Shown here in pieces: positions 44,880-57,700 of a stretch of DNA of 64,000 nucleotides (position 1 is the stretch's first letter; each line of letters begins with the position of its first letter). A program made the position numbers and the translations under genes. The stretch covers positions 3,900,564 to 3,964,563 of the forward strand of contig NW_025813486.1 of assembly GCF_021976095.1 (NCBI RefSeq), in the 5' to 3' direction. The stretch comes from Xenia sp. Carnegie-2017 (taxonomy: Eukaryota; Cnidaria; Anthozoa; Malacalcyonacea; Xeniidae). The notes beneath the pieces are model-generated. The model was not told the origin of the DNA. It saw nothing but the letters and a program-made list of their open reading frames with translations, and searched no databases.

Positions 44880-47800
44880 CTGGAGACGCACTGCAACTGT
44901 GATTTGTTGTTAAAGCAATTTTACATTGAATCATTTGTTCTTAATGTCATGATATTGAATAGTAACTCATGTTTGCAAAAAGAAATAATGAATGAACGTT
45001 TACCTAAATGTTACAACATTTAGTTTCTCTGAAATCTAATAAATTTCGCAGCCAAAATGACAACACTGTAATGGGTACATAAGTAAGATTTAAGTCACAA
45101 AATAGCTAAAAAGTTTGTGAACTTCTTCCAAGGTGACTTAGAATTTGTCGATAGTTTTTCTGTACGTTTCATAATGGCATCGAACAAACTGACAAATCAT
45201 CTAAATATAGAACTTACCTATTTGAGGAATATGTCTTACGAAAGCACAAGCAATATTGCCGAAATTTCTAAATTGTCAACGATGGTATTGTCGAAACAGC
45301 GAATTTATGTAGATGGTTGTTTATCGGACAATATTTCGAGCTCTTACCGATGGTTTTTACATACATGCACCTATAAGATCCTCGCTATATTTAGTCAATA
45401 TATAAATGATTATTTGCTTTTCGATATATCTCTATTGTTCTCATAAAAATCTCAATGGTTTTTATTGATGCTACTGAGTTTTGGTTTGATTTTTCAATGT
45501 GACATTGGTCATTAATATGCAGTTTTCACAGATTGTGGATAAGACTTGCAATGAACGAGAGCCGTAATTGTCTTGCTCAAACCTTTGCGACTCCCTGCGA
45601 TATTTTTAGCAGTTGAGAAACCTCATGGCAAAGAGAATGCCCTTAAATCTTCTCCTAAGGTAGAGGATTGCAAGATTCAATGAATACTTGGACAAGATTA
45701 AAGTCTACTTTCTAAATTCATTATCGTGTCATTAATCTTACCATACCATAACATGTTTCGTTACTTTGCATAACGACATTAAAACGCAAAATATCTGACA
45801 ATTCTTATGAATTTTCTTTATTTAAATGCATTGAAGGATTAGTTATTGTCTTTATGAAAGGTTACAATTTCCTAAAGGGGCCAGTCAAACAAAAAATTTA
45901 GTCATGACGGCAATTAAAGAAATATTAACATATTTAAATTCGTGTGTTTTAACTTCAACTTCAACGGAAAATTAGTCTCTTTCACTTTGTAGAAAGAAAG
46001 GTAAATCCTGTTTTTTTACTGAGGAAGTAAGTATGACTTACTTAGAATAATAAACTAGTCTTAGTATTGTCCTCGAATTCCAAATATGAAAGCTTTCACT
46101 GTAAAATGCTTTGATCACGATGTTAAGCCTTTGATCGTTTGAAATTTCTTGTTGCATCGTTTAAACTCAACTGACTAAAGCTATTCGTGCAATGTAGGTA
46201 AATGTTTTACCATTTGGATAGTCTAGCAGAAAACATATTACAATTTTCTTATTCTCAATATATCTGATTAAGAATTTAAAAACGCAAACTATCGTCTTAT
46301 GCAGAGTTATTCATCATGAAATCTCATGCATGTGTTTCGTATTTTCTTATGTTGTAGATCCCACATGGATGGAGTTGTGAAAGTCCCTTTATCACCTGTG
46401 TCACTCACTTGTATTACTCTTACTAGTTTGTCATTACTTATGTGACATGGTGATTCATGGCCAAGAATGTTTATCTGTAGTTTGGATTTTTGTTAATGTC
46501 AGTTGTTTGTTCATATAATGATGATGGGCCCCATTGTTATATGAACCCACTAAAGGTGGTCAACTGTTACTCACAGAAGATCAAATCTGCACTAAGCATT
46601 CTTTGAGTGATAATATAAGTGGAGTATTCAAGTGGTGCCTTTTCCTTTGCTCGAAGTTACCATAAGAGTGCATTGTAAATTGTATTCCATCGAAATGGCG
46701 GTTCATGATATAGGAGCTACTTTATTGGTTAATGATGATGGTTACTTCGTGTATGAAATGGTATGAACATATTGAATGGACATCGCATAACGGCATATGT
46801 ACGTATGAACATTAACATTGAAGTGATTGGACTATTCTACAAAGATGGAAAACAAGCGAATGGAAAAACACGATCCATGTCTTGTGGTTTGTAAGTTGAG
46901 TAGATAAGTGCTGTATGAGTAACTGCATGAGATAGTTAAAAAAGGACCCTGATGATCTATTTTTATAATTTGAACCTTACTTGTGAAAAACACCCAAATT
47001 AGGAAAAATGTCAATAAAAGATGTCACTTGCTTTTAGAAAATAGCTGGCTTTCACTTGCTACTTTTTTTAATTACATCAAACGTTTGTAAAGAAAATTGC
47101 AATGCTGCAAGTAGGGTTCATTGAATTCTAAATTAAAAATGTTACAACAAATTTCCATGATATACACGTAATAACTGCGCAGTGAAAAAAAAGGAAGAGA
47201 CCTACAAATTCACCTGAATCAGACTGACCACGAAAACGTTTCGAAATCAGGTATTTAAGTTTTGTTCTATTCAATATATTTGAGTTTTGATTTCGATCAC
47301 TTATTTTGCTGACCAATATATTTTGCTTCAATATATTTGAGTTTTGCTTTCATTTTTCATCTATTTAGTAAATTTCTGTTAGCACTCTGCACTCTATCAT
47401 TTTTTGATCTCTACTAAAATTTTCGTTTCTTTTGTTCCAATACAAAATATTCACTGTGTTTAATATGGTAGTCAGCCCACTTTTTTGTCGCTCTGTAAAT
47501 TCAAATTTTTTATATGAACGACGTACAATCCGACTACGCTGCATGTTAAAGTAGATCATCGGGATCATTGAAAACAACTAAAATATGAAACATCTTAAAA
47601 TTACAAAACTGTCAGGAAATTTTCAAAATTTTCGATCTTTTCTTTTATTGGAGGGTTTTTTACCGGATCCGCCGGTTTTCCCTTCCATTTCGTTTTGTTT
47701 TGAAAAAAAAACGTGTTCACATTTGGGGCCAAGCGAAACCATTTGTCATTATATTATTTATCGTAGTTATCATGAATATTTACGTTTCTTTTTCATTTCT

Positions 47801-48985
47801 TAGCGTTTGGGTTTATCTCCTAAAACGCTGCAATTTAACAAAATAGATACGCTATGCGTACTTATTGGTACCCTGCAATTATACAGCTACTGAATGAAGG
47901 AGATTTAATCAATATAGTTAAAATAAAATTATATATTTAATATTATTTACGTCAAACTTGCTCAAGATTTGAAAATGTTCTTTACTTATATGACCTGGCA
48001 CAAGCTAAATTTCCAAAGACTTCCTTAGTTCTTACCTTGAACATGACTCATGTTTTAACCTTATTTGCGTGAACATAATTTTCACTTTGAAGAAAAATGG
48101 CTATTGCGTGCAAAAATTTTTCTGTCATATAAAGCATTGGAAGGTCAACTAACTATTTTTACCCAAGGTTTATGCATATCTTGTACGCTGATGACTTTGG
48201 AGACGTTTTCCAAACTGTTTAGTTTTTTATACACCCTGTAGACTATATGGCAAAGCAATATAGCTTCACAAATAAGCGCCGAGAACTTTTAAAATATCGT
48301 TTGGTCTAATCACAGTACCTATATTAGCAAACGGATTGAGGGCAAAGGCCCCCACCCTCCAAGTCAACCCCACCCCTCAAATGATCAATGTCCTAACTAA
48401 ATCAAACATTTACAGCCTGCTGCACATCATTTCCTTATTCGTATTCTCTAAATAGAAAATACTAATGACTGTAGTAACCCTACAGTGCATATACGAATAT
48501 CTTACAAACACATAAAATCTAAGACGTTTATAACACATTATTGTGAAGTAAACTGATTCATATTGCACACAAATTTAAAAAGAAAATAACTCTTACAAAC
48601 AAATCAAAAAAACTTAATATTGCACTCAAAATTAATAACGAAAACATTTACTCTATCACTTAAAATAAAACGACATACGTTTTTCCCCATGTTCCAAAAC
48701 CAAACAAGTCTTTTTTTTGTGTATTTGTGGTTCTACCACATTTAAGTTTCTCCTAGTCTACCTTCGCTTTCTTTCAACTTGAAACGTCGACTGCAGAAGG
48801 TGGTTGAAGTGCGTTTGCAATCTGGCATTCTAACAAGTCCAACTCAGTAAATTCACTCATGTCTTTAAGTACACAGATTAATATAAACGACGTTAAAACT
48901 ACTGCATAAGGACATTAATCTTTTCATTTTTGAATTTTAATTACTTGTCTTACACTGAAACAATCATTACTAAGTGATAATCACT
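44880..48985. other. 4.1-kb stretch with no recognised gene
   Basis: AT-rich. A 109-codon plus ORF (45117-45446) and several of 60-75 codons carry no motif I can name. A partial palindrome (GTTCATATAA with TTATATGAAC) lies at 46509-46546, and a twice-repeated CAATATATTTGAGTTTTG at 47270-47350. Nothing else stands out. Confidence 0.35.
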
Positions 48986-49004
48986 TAATTGAAAACAATG
49001 CATC

Positions 49005-49095
49005 TTAGGCACCGTCCACACGTATCCGGACTCGTTCGTATCCGCAATTATTTTTTTGAGGTTAAGCTTATCGTCCACACGTATCCAGCAAAAAC
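49005..49095. repeat. GTCCACACGTATCC double repeat (MITE-like end)
   Basis: CCGTCCACACGTATCC occurs at 49013-49028 and again, near-identically, at about 49070-49087. This motif is common at the ends of non-autonomous DNA elements in marine invertebrates; no inverted partner was found. Confidence 0.35.
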
Positions 49096-49739
49096 GCCAG
49101 TGCTTTTTTTAAAGAATTTTCACTTGGTGGGCAAAACAGGTAAAACGGCAAAACAAAAAATGTGGCCTTGAGGTTTGGCAAATGCCCAAATTCTAAAGAG
49201 AAATTTTGTAAAACTTTATTTTTTAACTTCAGCTTTGCTTCTGTATATCCGTAGATTTAGGAAGCACAAAAAATTAACTTGTCAACTTTTGAAACTTAAA
49301 TTTGCTTTTATTACTTTTATCAGAAACATTCTTTCTCTTCTCTCCAATTTGTATAGTCTCAATAATATGGCTTTACATATTCATAGACATTGCCAAATTT
49401 TGCAGGACATATTTAATAAACAATCCCACACAATATTCGTAAAACCATGATTTGCCATAAAAGCGTCGTGAAAAAATATCATTATCAACTTATCAATAAA
49501 CCGTCGGGCGAAAACGTTAGGCTAAAATTTTATTGGAGCACTACATGACTTAGAAATGCTATGGAATTTATCGAGTAAACTCAAAATAGATTACTTTTGG
49601 TTGCATTCGTGTATTTCTGTTTGTGTTGTGCTTCTGCGCATGCATAAAATAATCATTTATAATGTTTGTTTGTTACGTTTAAATTAAAGATAACGATTAA
49701 GGAAGACAGTTGTCGCCTTAATATTCCCCTAATCTTTGC

Positions 49740-52320
49740 TTATGTGTCTGCCAAAATGCTAGGATCTTCCTGCAATTTTTCAAGGGTTGCATGTAGTTCA
49801 GACGATTTCTCGAAGATGACGTCAGCAGCCTTTACTCTTGTTGTCCATCTCGTTGTAGAAAGACTTTGGAGTCGTAGAACTTTGTAATCGTTTGTTCCTG
49901 TTTCATTTCTAAAATCTGCCTGTATTTCTTCGAACAATAAAATACGTTTTGGATGGGCACCTACGATTGCATAGAGGGATTGGCATAAATCCAGTGATGT
50001 AGACAATAAATTAGATTGCATAGCTGCATCCTGTATAAAAAGTTCAATGCAGTGACTGAAACAATGAATATAAATTGCGTTTGGTGCAATATCTTCCTTG
50101 AGCTTTCTTGCCAGGGATTTCATTGCTGAAGCCCCATCAAAGCCCATAGCTGCCATTTTGTGACCTTCCATGCCACATCTGAGAAGGATATCTTTGGTGT
50201 AGTGCAGTAATGCATCAGATGAAAGTTCTTGCAAACATTCATAAATTCCAACAAAACCTTCCGATACTTCGTAATTATCATCACAGGTCCTTACGGAGAA
50301 AGACAACTGTTCCTTTTTTAGATACGTCTGATGATTCGTCAGCTAGAATTGAAAATGATTCTCTCACTAGAATTTTATCAATCAAATGTCTTTAATGCAA
50401 TGTCTAATCTAAATGAGCATCTAATAAAATCATCTGTTTCTGCTCGTCCAGGATGTCGTGTGTAGTTACGTATCGGTTCTCGTCAAGTAAAAGTTTTAGT
50501 GCCTTGTCGTTAAAAGCTTTATCAAGATTCAAATGATGAATATTAGATTCAAAATCCGTTTTACCTCTTATCGCTATACCTTGGCGTAAGAGGGTTTTTA
50601 ATGTTTGAAATTAACCCTTTCCTCCTTAACTGCTGCGTTTCAAGAGAAAACGAACTGCAGGCTATACTAATAGACAATTGCCCTTTGTCTGATGTGGCAT
50701 AAGCTTCTTTATGAGCGTAATTGTTTTCATGTTCGTTGAATTTCTCACACCTTTTTTACAGTTATCAAATCCAACTTCATAACAGTGGCGTGCGGTCATG
50801 CAAGCGTAGGCAAGCGCCGCTTGCCTAAGCATTTTACCGAACAAAAATTTTTTGGATCAATCTCTGAGCAAAATCAGTTTAAATTTTTCTGTTCTAAACA
50901 ATGTCAATGTAATCTTTTGTCTAAATTGTCTTTACAGTTGAAATGCTTGCTATTTATACGCGATTTACTGTCGTGATTTTCGGTTTCACTTTGCTACACT
51001 TGTAAGATGAGTCAAGTGTATTAAATTAAGTGGATTAAATTAATTATTTATTAACCAAGGCAAGCGCGCTTGCCTTCGGAGCTCAATTTGACATTTGCGC
51101 ATGCGTTAATCTAGATTTGGAGGCTTCTTATTCGAGGAATATCGAGAAAAGGCAAGCGGCGCTTCTAAGGGCGCCGCTTGATAGCGATTGGTCAACAGTC
51201 TTGTACGCTCGCAATTTTAAACACATATCAGCGCACGAATAATATTCGTATATTCAACACATTGGACATCCGAATTATTCACGCCGTTAATGTTATCGTT
51301 TATTAAAAGATGACTGAGAGCGAAAGGTAATGTTCTGATTTCTAATTCAAAGTAGTAGTAGATTTCTAATTTATGTATGTAGAAGATATTATCTGTAGCA
51401 TGTTATACTTTAGCGTTATATAAGTCTTGCGTATGAGCTCTGAACGTGATTTCAATGTACTAGAACGCTATTAAATTTTGTGATTATTTTATTCACTAGC
51501 AAAGAAGTTATTTACAACAGTCGTGAGTATTCTATATGTTAGAATTTATTTACAGGCTTTTTATATATTTTGATAAACAAGGTGCAGTTATTACACAGCG
51601 GATAATGTACTTGAAATTTGAGTAGTTTTACGTAATTATAAAGTTAAGTGCGTAAGTTTAAGTAGCGCGTTTTTTCAATACTGTTTCAGTCATGACAGAT
51701 ACATTTTTTCGACAAAGTACTCCTAGAAATCGCGGGAAATGCGCTCCAGTATCCTTCAAAATCCAAAAATTTTCTGGGGGAGCATGCCCCCAGAACCCCT
51801 AGATAGCTTCGCGGCATGCCGCGAACCTCACCCCGCGCTGCCTATTAAATTCGGTCACCGCACGCCACTGCTTCATAACTGCCAAACACTCCCTTTATCT
51901 TAGAGTGAGTAGAACAAATTTCGCAAAAAAGCCTTATTTTTTTCTCGATTGTACACTAGCCACTCATAATTTCGTAACCACTGACCTTGGAAATATCGAC
52001 CATGCGTCACACTACTTTCCTTGTCTTCACTTGTAAAGTCTTTCTCATGTTTTACCCATGTCGTTTTCACGCATATCTTTTCTGATTCACCAATCAGACT
52101 TTTCGGTTTGGATCATTTTCGTGACTCACAGTCTGAGGCTTTTTCAGTATTGACAGTTATTACAGTGTCAATTCCGCTTGTTGAAGCAGAATCAAAATCA
52201 TGGCCTGTGTTTCCTTTGGCAAACAGCGATGTTATTTTAGATTGACCCGGTATAGCAGCTGCTTTCGCTAATGCTTTTGCTGAATCTTTTTTGTATCTTT
52301 CTGCTCTTGGCATTGCGAAA
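49740..52320 (-). pseudogene. hAT-type transposase relic (TTF finger and DUF4371)
   Basis: The minus strand carries a TTF-type N-terminus at about 52320-51880 (SAKALAKAAAIPGQSKITSL, then frames with VTHGRYFQGQWLRNYEW). After the MITE at 50783-51870 it continues with FDNCKKGVRNSTNMK, then the DUF4371-type block LIDKILVRESFSILADESSD, FSVRTCDDNYEVSEGFVGIY, MAAMGFDGASAMKS and IYIHCFSHCIELFIQDAA. It stops at 49740 (LQEDPSILADT); the C-terminal hAT dimerisation part is absent. Related proteins are the 52-kDa repressor/ZMYM1-like hAT family. It has several frameshifts besides the MITE, so it is not functional. Confidence 0.8.
50783..51870. mobile_element. hAT MITE, 1088 bp, inside the hAT relic
   Basis: Ends CAGTGGCGTGCGGTCA and its complement TGACCGCACGCCACTG (one extra base near the right end). 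Perfect 8-bp flanks CTTCATAA at 50775-50782 and 51871-51878. Subterminal GGCAAGCGCCGCTTGCC palindromes. No transposase. It splits the TTF finger region of the older hAT gene. Confidence 0.92.
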
Positions 52321-52379
52321 AAGCGATAAGATGCAAAAAGTATCCCTTTCAAAGTCATCAGTGTTTAGGTGACTGAGCC

Positions 52380-52935
52380 ATTTATGCCAGCAGATGTTTA
52401 CCATTAAAAATATCTTTACTATACGTCATGTTCCTGGCACTTTTGGGATTTAATAATAATGAAAGGAATTTGCAAAGGTATTGTGATTTTTAGTTGTTTA
52501 CATTTAAAAAATGACGTTTCACGGCTGTCGAGGAATCCGTTACTCAGCTGGTTCACTAACACTCTTCGTTTTGAACCTTTTATTTTACAAGCCAAACAAT
52601 CTACAAGTACATCACTGGAGTATTCTTACGCTATCTATTAGAGTTAGTTATTTAGATGTTATTTATACTATCGGTAATTACATAAGTCGAGCTTTCCTTT
52701 ACGTATTTAGCACTACTCACTCTTTCATTGCGTTTCAAGTTCTCACGCGTTGCAACAAAAAAGAAGAACTAACTGAACAAACAAAGAACTTACAAAACGT
52801 ACTTAAAACAAAGAAATGTTAAAAGAAAACTAACATAGTTACGACAATTTTATTGCTAAGCTAAAAAGAATGCAATATCCCAAAACGGTTAAGTAGTCTT
52901 TATCTTGGATCAAAAACAATAAATATTCAACCTGT
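52380..52935. other. No gene recognised
   Basis: A 103-codon plus ORF (52511-52822) lacks a recognisable motif. Confidence 0.3.
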
Positions 52936-52939
52936 AGGG

Positions 52940-53021
52940 CACTTTTGCCTCCCTGCCCATCTCCAGAAAAGGCAAGGGGGCCGTTGCTCCCCTTGCCCCC
53001 CCAGTTCCGGCGTCCCTGTTA
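52940..53021. mobile_element. hAT-type right terminus
   Basis: The end CCCAGTTCCGGCGTCCCTG (complement CAGGGACGCCGGAACTGGG) is the known terminus of TTF-type hAT elements, here with the subterminal GGCAAGGGGGCC hairpin. It could be one end of the hAT relic at 49.7-52.3 kb; the other end was not found. Confidence 0.55.
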
Positions 53022-53234
53022 ATAGACATGTACTGGTCTAATGTCTTCGCCTGATTTCATAACGACAATTTTGCTTCTACTTTAGATCCGCATTTGAAAC
53101 AAAACCTGTCCGTAAAACTTAGTTTATTTCCACAAGAAGGGCAAAATGCCGCTCTTTTTCCCACATTTTGGTTACGGAAATGACATGTCTTAAAAGTTTA
53201 GTGATTAATACTTCATGCTGGACAACAATTAGGG

Positions 53235-53396
53235 GTCTAAATTCTGATTAGAAAATATTTGCGGATTTGAAAAATCTTTTCGGATTTTCAAAGTATTTTC
53301 CGATTTAGAAATATGTTTTTAGATTTTCGATATAATTACAGACTGGAAATATATTTTTGGATTTAAAAAACATTTTGCGATTAAAAATATATTTTC
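53235..53396. repeat. Degenerate tandem repeat, period about 30 bp
   Basis: Five to six loose copies of a unit like GGATTTNNAAATATNTTTT. No coding content. Confidence 0.45.
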
Positions 53397-53546
53397 ATGG
53401 TGGCCCTTCACGGCTTCCGTACAAAATACCTAGAAAACGGTAATAAAATTCAACAGAAACAATAAAAATCATAAGGCCGTATCTTTGCTTTACATAACAA
53501 TAAACTTTTAATGTTTATAATTAAGTTGCACAAAATTCTTTGCCAC

Positions 53547-53709
53547 CAGAGGCGTAACTAGAACGTTAATTGGGGGGGGTATATTTATATATTCAGTTTT
53601 GCCCTAATGATTTCTTTGGAAATTTAAATTACTTTCAAAAGAAATTAGTAGAGCACAACGAAATATATCAATATGCACCCCCCCAATTAACGTTCTAGTT
53701 ACGCCTCTG
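53547..53709. mobile_element. hAT MITE, 163 bp
   Basis: Ends CAGAGGCGTAACTAGAACG and CGTTCTAGTTACGCCTCTG, the match extending through TTAATTGGGGGGG. Perfect 8-bp flanks TTTGCCAC at 53539-53546 and 53710-53717. Confidence 0.95.
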
Positions 53710-53717
53710 TTTGCCAC

Positions 53718-54260
53718 GTATCAACTCAAACGGCGCAAACATTTGACGCTTAACTTTTCGGAACGTTAAATTTATCTGAAAGGTTGAATGTTCAAAGTTC
53801 GAACTGTCGACAAGTAAAAGTTTTGTAAGACAAAACATAAAGAATCATCATGTGCGATTACGACGTGTAAATGTGCCCATGGAAACTTATAATTCTGTAA
53901 TTGTACATTAATCAAAGTCAAACAAAGTTACAATTCCAAACAACAACAATTTGCTTACCAAAAACGAATCATTGCGATCTTAAACAAGGTATGTTTACGT
54001 TGATGTGTTCGTTTAAAGGAAGTTAAAATGATTGTTATAGTAACTATTAGTCGTTGGTCCACAAGGTCTGTTTGTAAAATATGTGTTATTTCATTTTTCA
54101 CCTAATGGCTTGTGTTATTATTGAAGGAAATTTATGACTCAATTTTTACTTTAAAATTGCAAATGGACTCGTGCATGTCATCATTTAAGCCGTTTTAGAA
54201 GTAGAAATATTGATCAGAAAGTGCGTTTATCTTTGTCATAAACTAGTATCGCTTGTTCAA
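53718..54260 (+). repeat. First-exon repeat, copy 5
   Basis: Blocks GAACGTTAAAT, AGTTTTGTAAGACA, CAACAACAATTTGCTTACCA and the donor AAACAAG then GTATGTTTACG at 53989. Closest to copy 2. 54270-54775 shows nothing recognisable. Confidence 0.55.
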
Positions 54261-54774
54261 TTCTGTTGGTCCACATTTTAAATGCGGCCAAAGAATTTTG
54301 GTAAGCTTTTGTAAGCTTGCTGCAATTGTCTTTCGTCGATGCTAAGCTGTTGACTCTAAGGTTGATATATAAAAATTCAAGCATACATGCTCGTCATTTG
54401 GCCATTTTCTACATTAGACAATTTTGTATCTCTTCTTTCATATTATACTCACTCCGGAAATCTTGGCATGTCTATTGCACATGATTTCTAACAATCTCTA
54501 ACCTTTGTTAAAAAAAACTAGACATTAGTGTAGCAATTTTCTTCTTTGCACGTTAGCACAAAGCAGTTATGCGTCTGCCAATTCGTTTTCGGGACTGTAT
54601 ACTATCCTACTGTACGCGCAGTCGACACACAATTCTCAATTTTAATCAATATAACTATTCCACAAACAGATAATTTTAAACATTTCGAGCTTTTACATTC
54701 ACACCCAGCAACAGAAGAACCCTGACTTTCAAAGTATTAACATAAGTTCCTATCAAATAACAATTATCAATTAC

Positions 54775-57700
54775 TTATTTACCTAAGTTCCGACACACTC
54801 CCCCCTTTGAGCCTTTAGGATCAAACAAAACTTTTGTTCGCCAACTTGCATCCACAGTTGCCACCCTTCTGGGTCTCCTATGACTTTCTACGCTGCTACC
54901 CTTTTCTGAAACTTCTCCTCTCTTACTACTTTCTTGTTTCTCTATTTCTACACATCTGTCTTTACTTACCTTTGCATCCATCTCTAGTGGATGGAGTTTC
55001 TGAAGAGGCCTGTTTATATACAGTGGCCTTACCTTCCTAACAACTTTGACTTCTGCTCCTCTTTCTATATTATCTTTTCCCTTGATCAATCTCTCGATTC
55101 TCGCTGCTATTTTCCAAAATCCTCTTTTCAAACTTTCCTCAAACACAAGAACTATATCACCTAATTATTGTTAAGTATTCATTCCTCCACATGGACCAAA
55201 TATGTTTTCTCAATCTCGGTAAATACCAAAACCTACACTTGACTCTCTCTAAATCTTCCATCCACCTCTCCCAACGTGTTTTCTTGTAACCTTCCAGCTC
55301 ATTATCCCATTCAGAATTATGGTCACCATTTGTAAACTGATATGTATGTGGTCGTGTTCTTTATATTAAATTTCTCATCTTTTGTTAGGTATGCGACATG
55401 TAAAGAACTAAAGCAAGCTTAAATTAGATGACGATTTCGTCAGATATGATGTCTTACTTCTACAACAAAGGTAATTTTACAAAAGTTAAGCGAGATTTAT
55501 ATCCACATTACCGACCTAATAACTTAGCTGAAGAAACATCTAGATAAAGTATGAATAAACATGCATGAGAAATCATATCTAAGTTAATATACCAACTTTT
55601 TAACTATTGACCATAAGCTGCATGGTAGGGAAAACAGTAAAACCTGTTCAAAAGTATGGGGAGAAAGAATAGCATGATTGTATTTTCTACATGTAAGATG
55701 CTGAATTTTCTTTACTTACATGTGCATCCATCTCTAGTGGATACAGTTTCTGAAGAGGCCTGCTTATGTGCAGTGGCTTTCCCTTGCTAACAACTTTGAC
55801 TTCTGCTCCTCTTTCTATATTATCTTTTCCCTTGATCAATCTCTCGATTCTCGCTGCTATTTTCCAAAATCCTCTTTTCAAACTTTCCTCAAACACAAGA
55901 ACTATATCACCTAATTATTGTTAAGTATTCATTCCTCCACATGGACCAAATATGTTTTCTCAATCTCGGTAAATACCAAAACCTACACTTGACTCTCTCT
56001 AAATCTTCCAACCACCTCTCCCAACGTGTTTTCTTGTAACCTTCCAGCTCATTATCCCATTCAGAATTATGGTCACCATTTGTAAACTGATATGTATGTG
56101 GTCGTGTTCTTTATATTAAATTTCTCATCTTTTGTTAGGTATGCGACATGTAAAGAACTAAAGCAAGCTTAAATTGGATGACGATTTCGTCAGATATGAT
56201 GTCTTACTTCTACAACAAAGGTAATTTTACAAAAGTTAAGCGAGATTTATATCCACATTACCGACCTAATAACTTAGCTGAAGAAACATCTAGATAAAGT
56301 ATGAATAAACATGCATGAGAAATCATATCTAAGTTAATATACCAACTTTTTAACTATTGACCATAAGCTGCATGGTAGGGAAAACAGTAAAACCTGTTCA
56401 AAAGTATGGGGAGAAAGAATAGCATGATTGTATTTTCTACATGTAAGATGCTGAATTTTCTTTACTTACATGTGCATCCATCTCTAGTGGATACAGTTTC
56501 TAAAGAGGCCTGCTTATGTGCAGTGGCTTTCCCTTGCTAACAACTTTAACTTCCGCTCCTCTAACTATATTATCTTTTCCCTTGATCAATCTCTCAATTG
56601 TCGCTCTCTTCTAAAATCCTCTTTTCAAACTTTCCTCAAACACAAGTACGACATCACCTACTTTCGGACACAAACTACCCTTAACTTTGCCAACCTTATG
56701 GCACTCCCTTAAACTTGTTAAGTATTCCTTCCTCCACCTGGACCAAAAATGCTTTCTCAATCTCCCTAAATACCTAAACCTACGCTTGACCACTCCTGCA
56801 TCTTCGCCATTTATAGTATGCAGAATTGTTTCGTCTGGAATAGATGTTAATCTTCTTCCAAACATAACATGTGCAGGAGTCAGTACATTTACATTCACTT
56901 CATCTTCATATGCATAAGTCAATGATCTAGAGTTCAACGTACCTTGTACCTCAACTAATGTTGTTAACAATTCTTCCTTGTGCAATTTAACGTTACCCAA
57001 CCCCTTCCTCAGACAACCTTTCACCAATGCTACCATTCTTTCAAAAAATCCACACCACCAGGGTGTCCTCGCCAAATTAAACTTCCATATCAACCGATAA
57101 CCTTCCAAATATGACTTTACCTCCTTACTTCATAAATCCCCAGCTTTCTCAGATGCTTTAAATGTTTTGGTGTTGTCCGAAACTATTACCGAGGGTGCTC
57201 CCATTCTAGCAGTAAATCTTCGCATGCAATTCAAAAAACAACGTGCACTTAAACTATCAACTAAATCAAGATGAATTGCTCTTGTAAAACAGCAGGAAAA
57301 TAATGCGATGCATACTTTAATTTGACTAAATTTGCCAAATTTTATCACACACTCTTTATCTACTACCTGTGTGTAAGCCAATACTGTCTTCCCGACTTCC
57401 ACAAGACTTTCCTCTCTAGTTTTAACCTCTTTTGGCATGGGCCAATCACACTTGGGACCTGACAACCACTTCGGTCCTTCCACCAAATTTCACTTTCCTT
57501 TAATTGTGATGTCGTAACTCCCCATGAACCCATGTCCGCAGAAATGTCTACACCCGGACAATGTTTCCAATTATCCTACCTGCTCAATCTTAAAATCTCG
57601 TTAACCCTATGGCGCACAAACTGTTTCTATTTTCCCCTATTACCGATCCAGCACAATGCAGTCATACTGTCCAACCAATAGTATGTACCATTAATGTGAA

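Noticed and set aside
45117-45446. A 109-codon plus ORF as a host gene
   Set aside because: No recognisable motif, no splice context and no similarity to other features. Left unannotated as a gene.
46509-46546. A partial palindrome as a MITE or terminator
   Set aside because: Only about 10 bp per arm, with no flanking duplication; chance is a fair explanation in AT-rich sequence.
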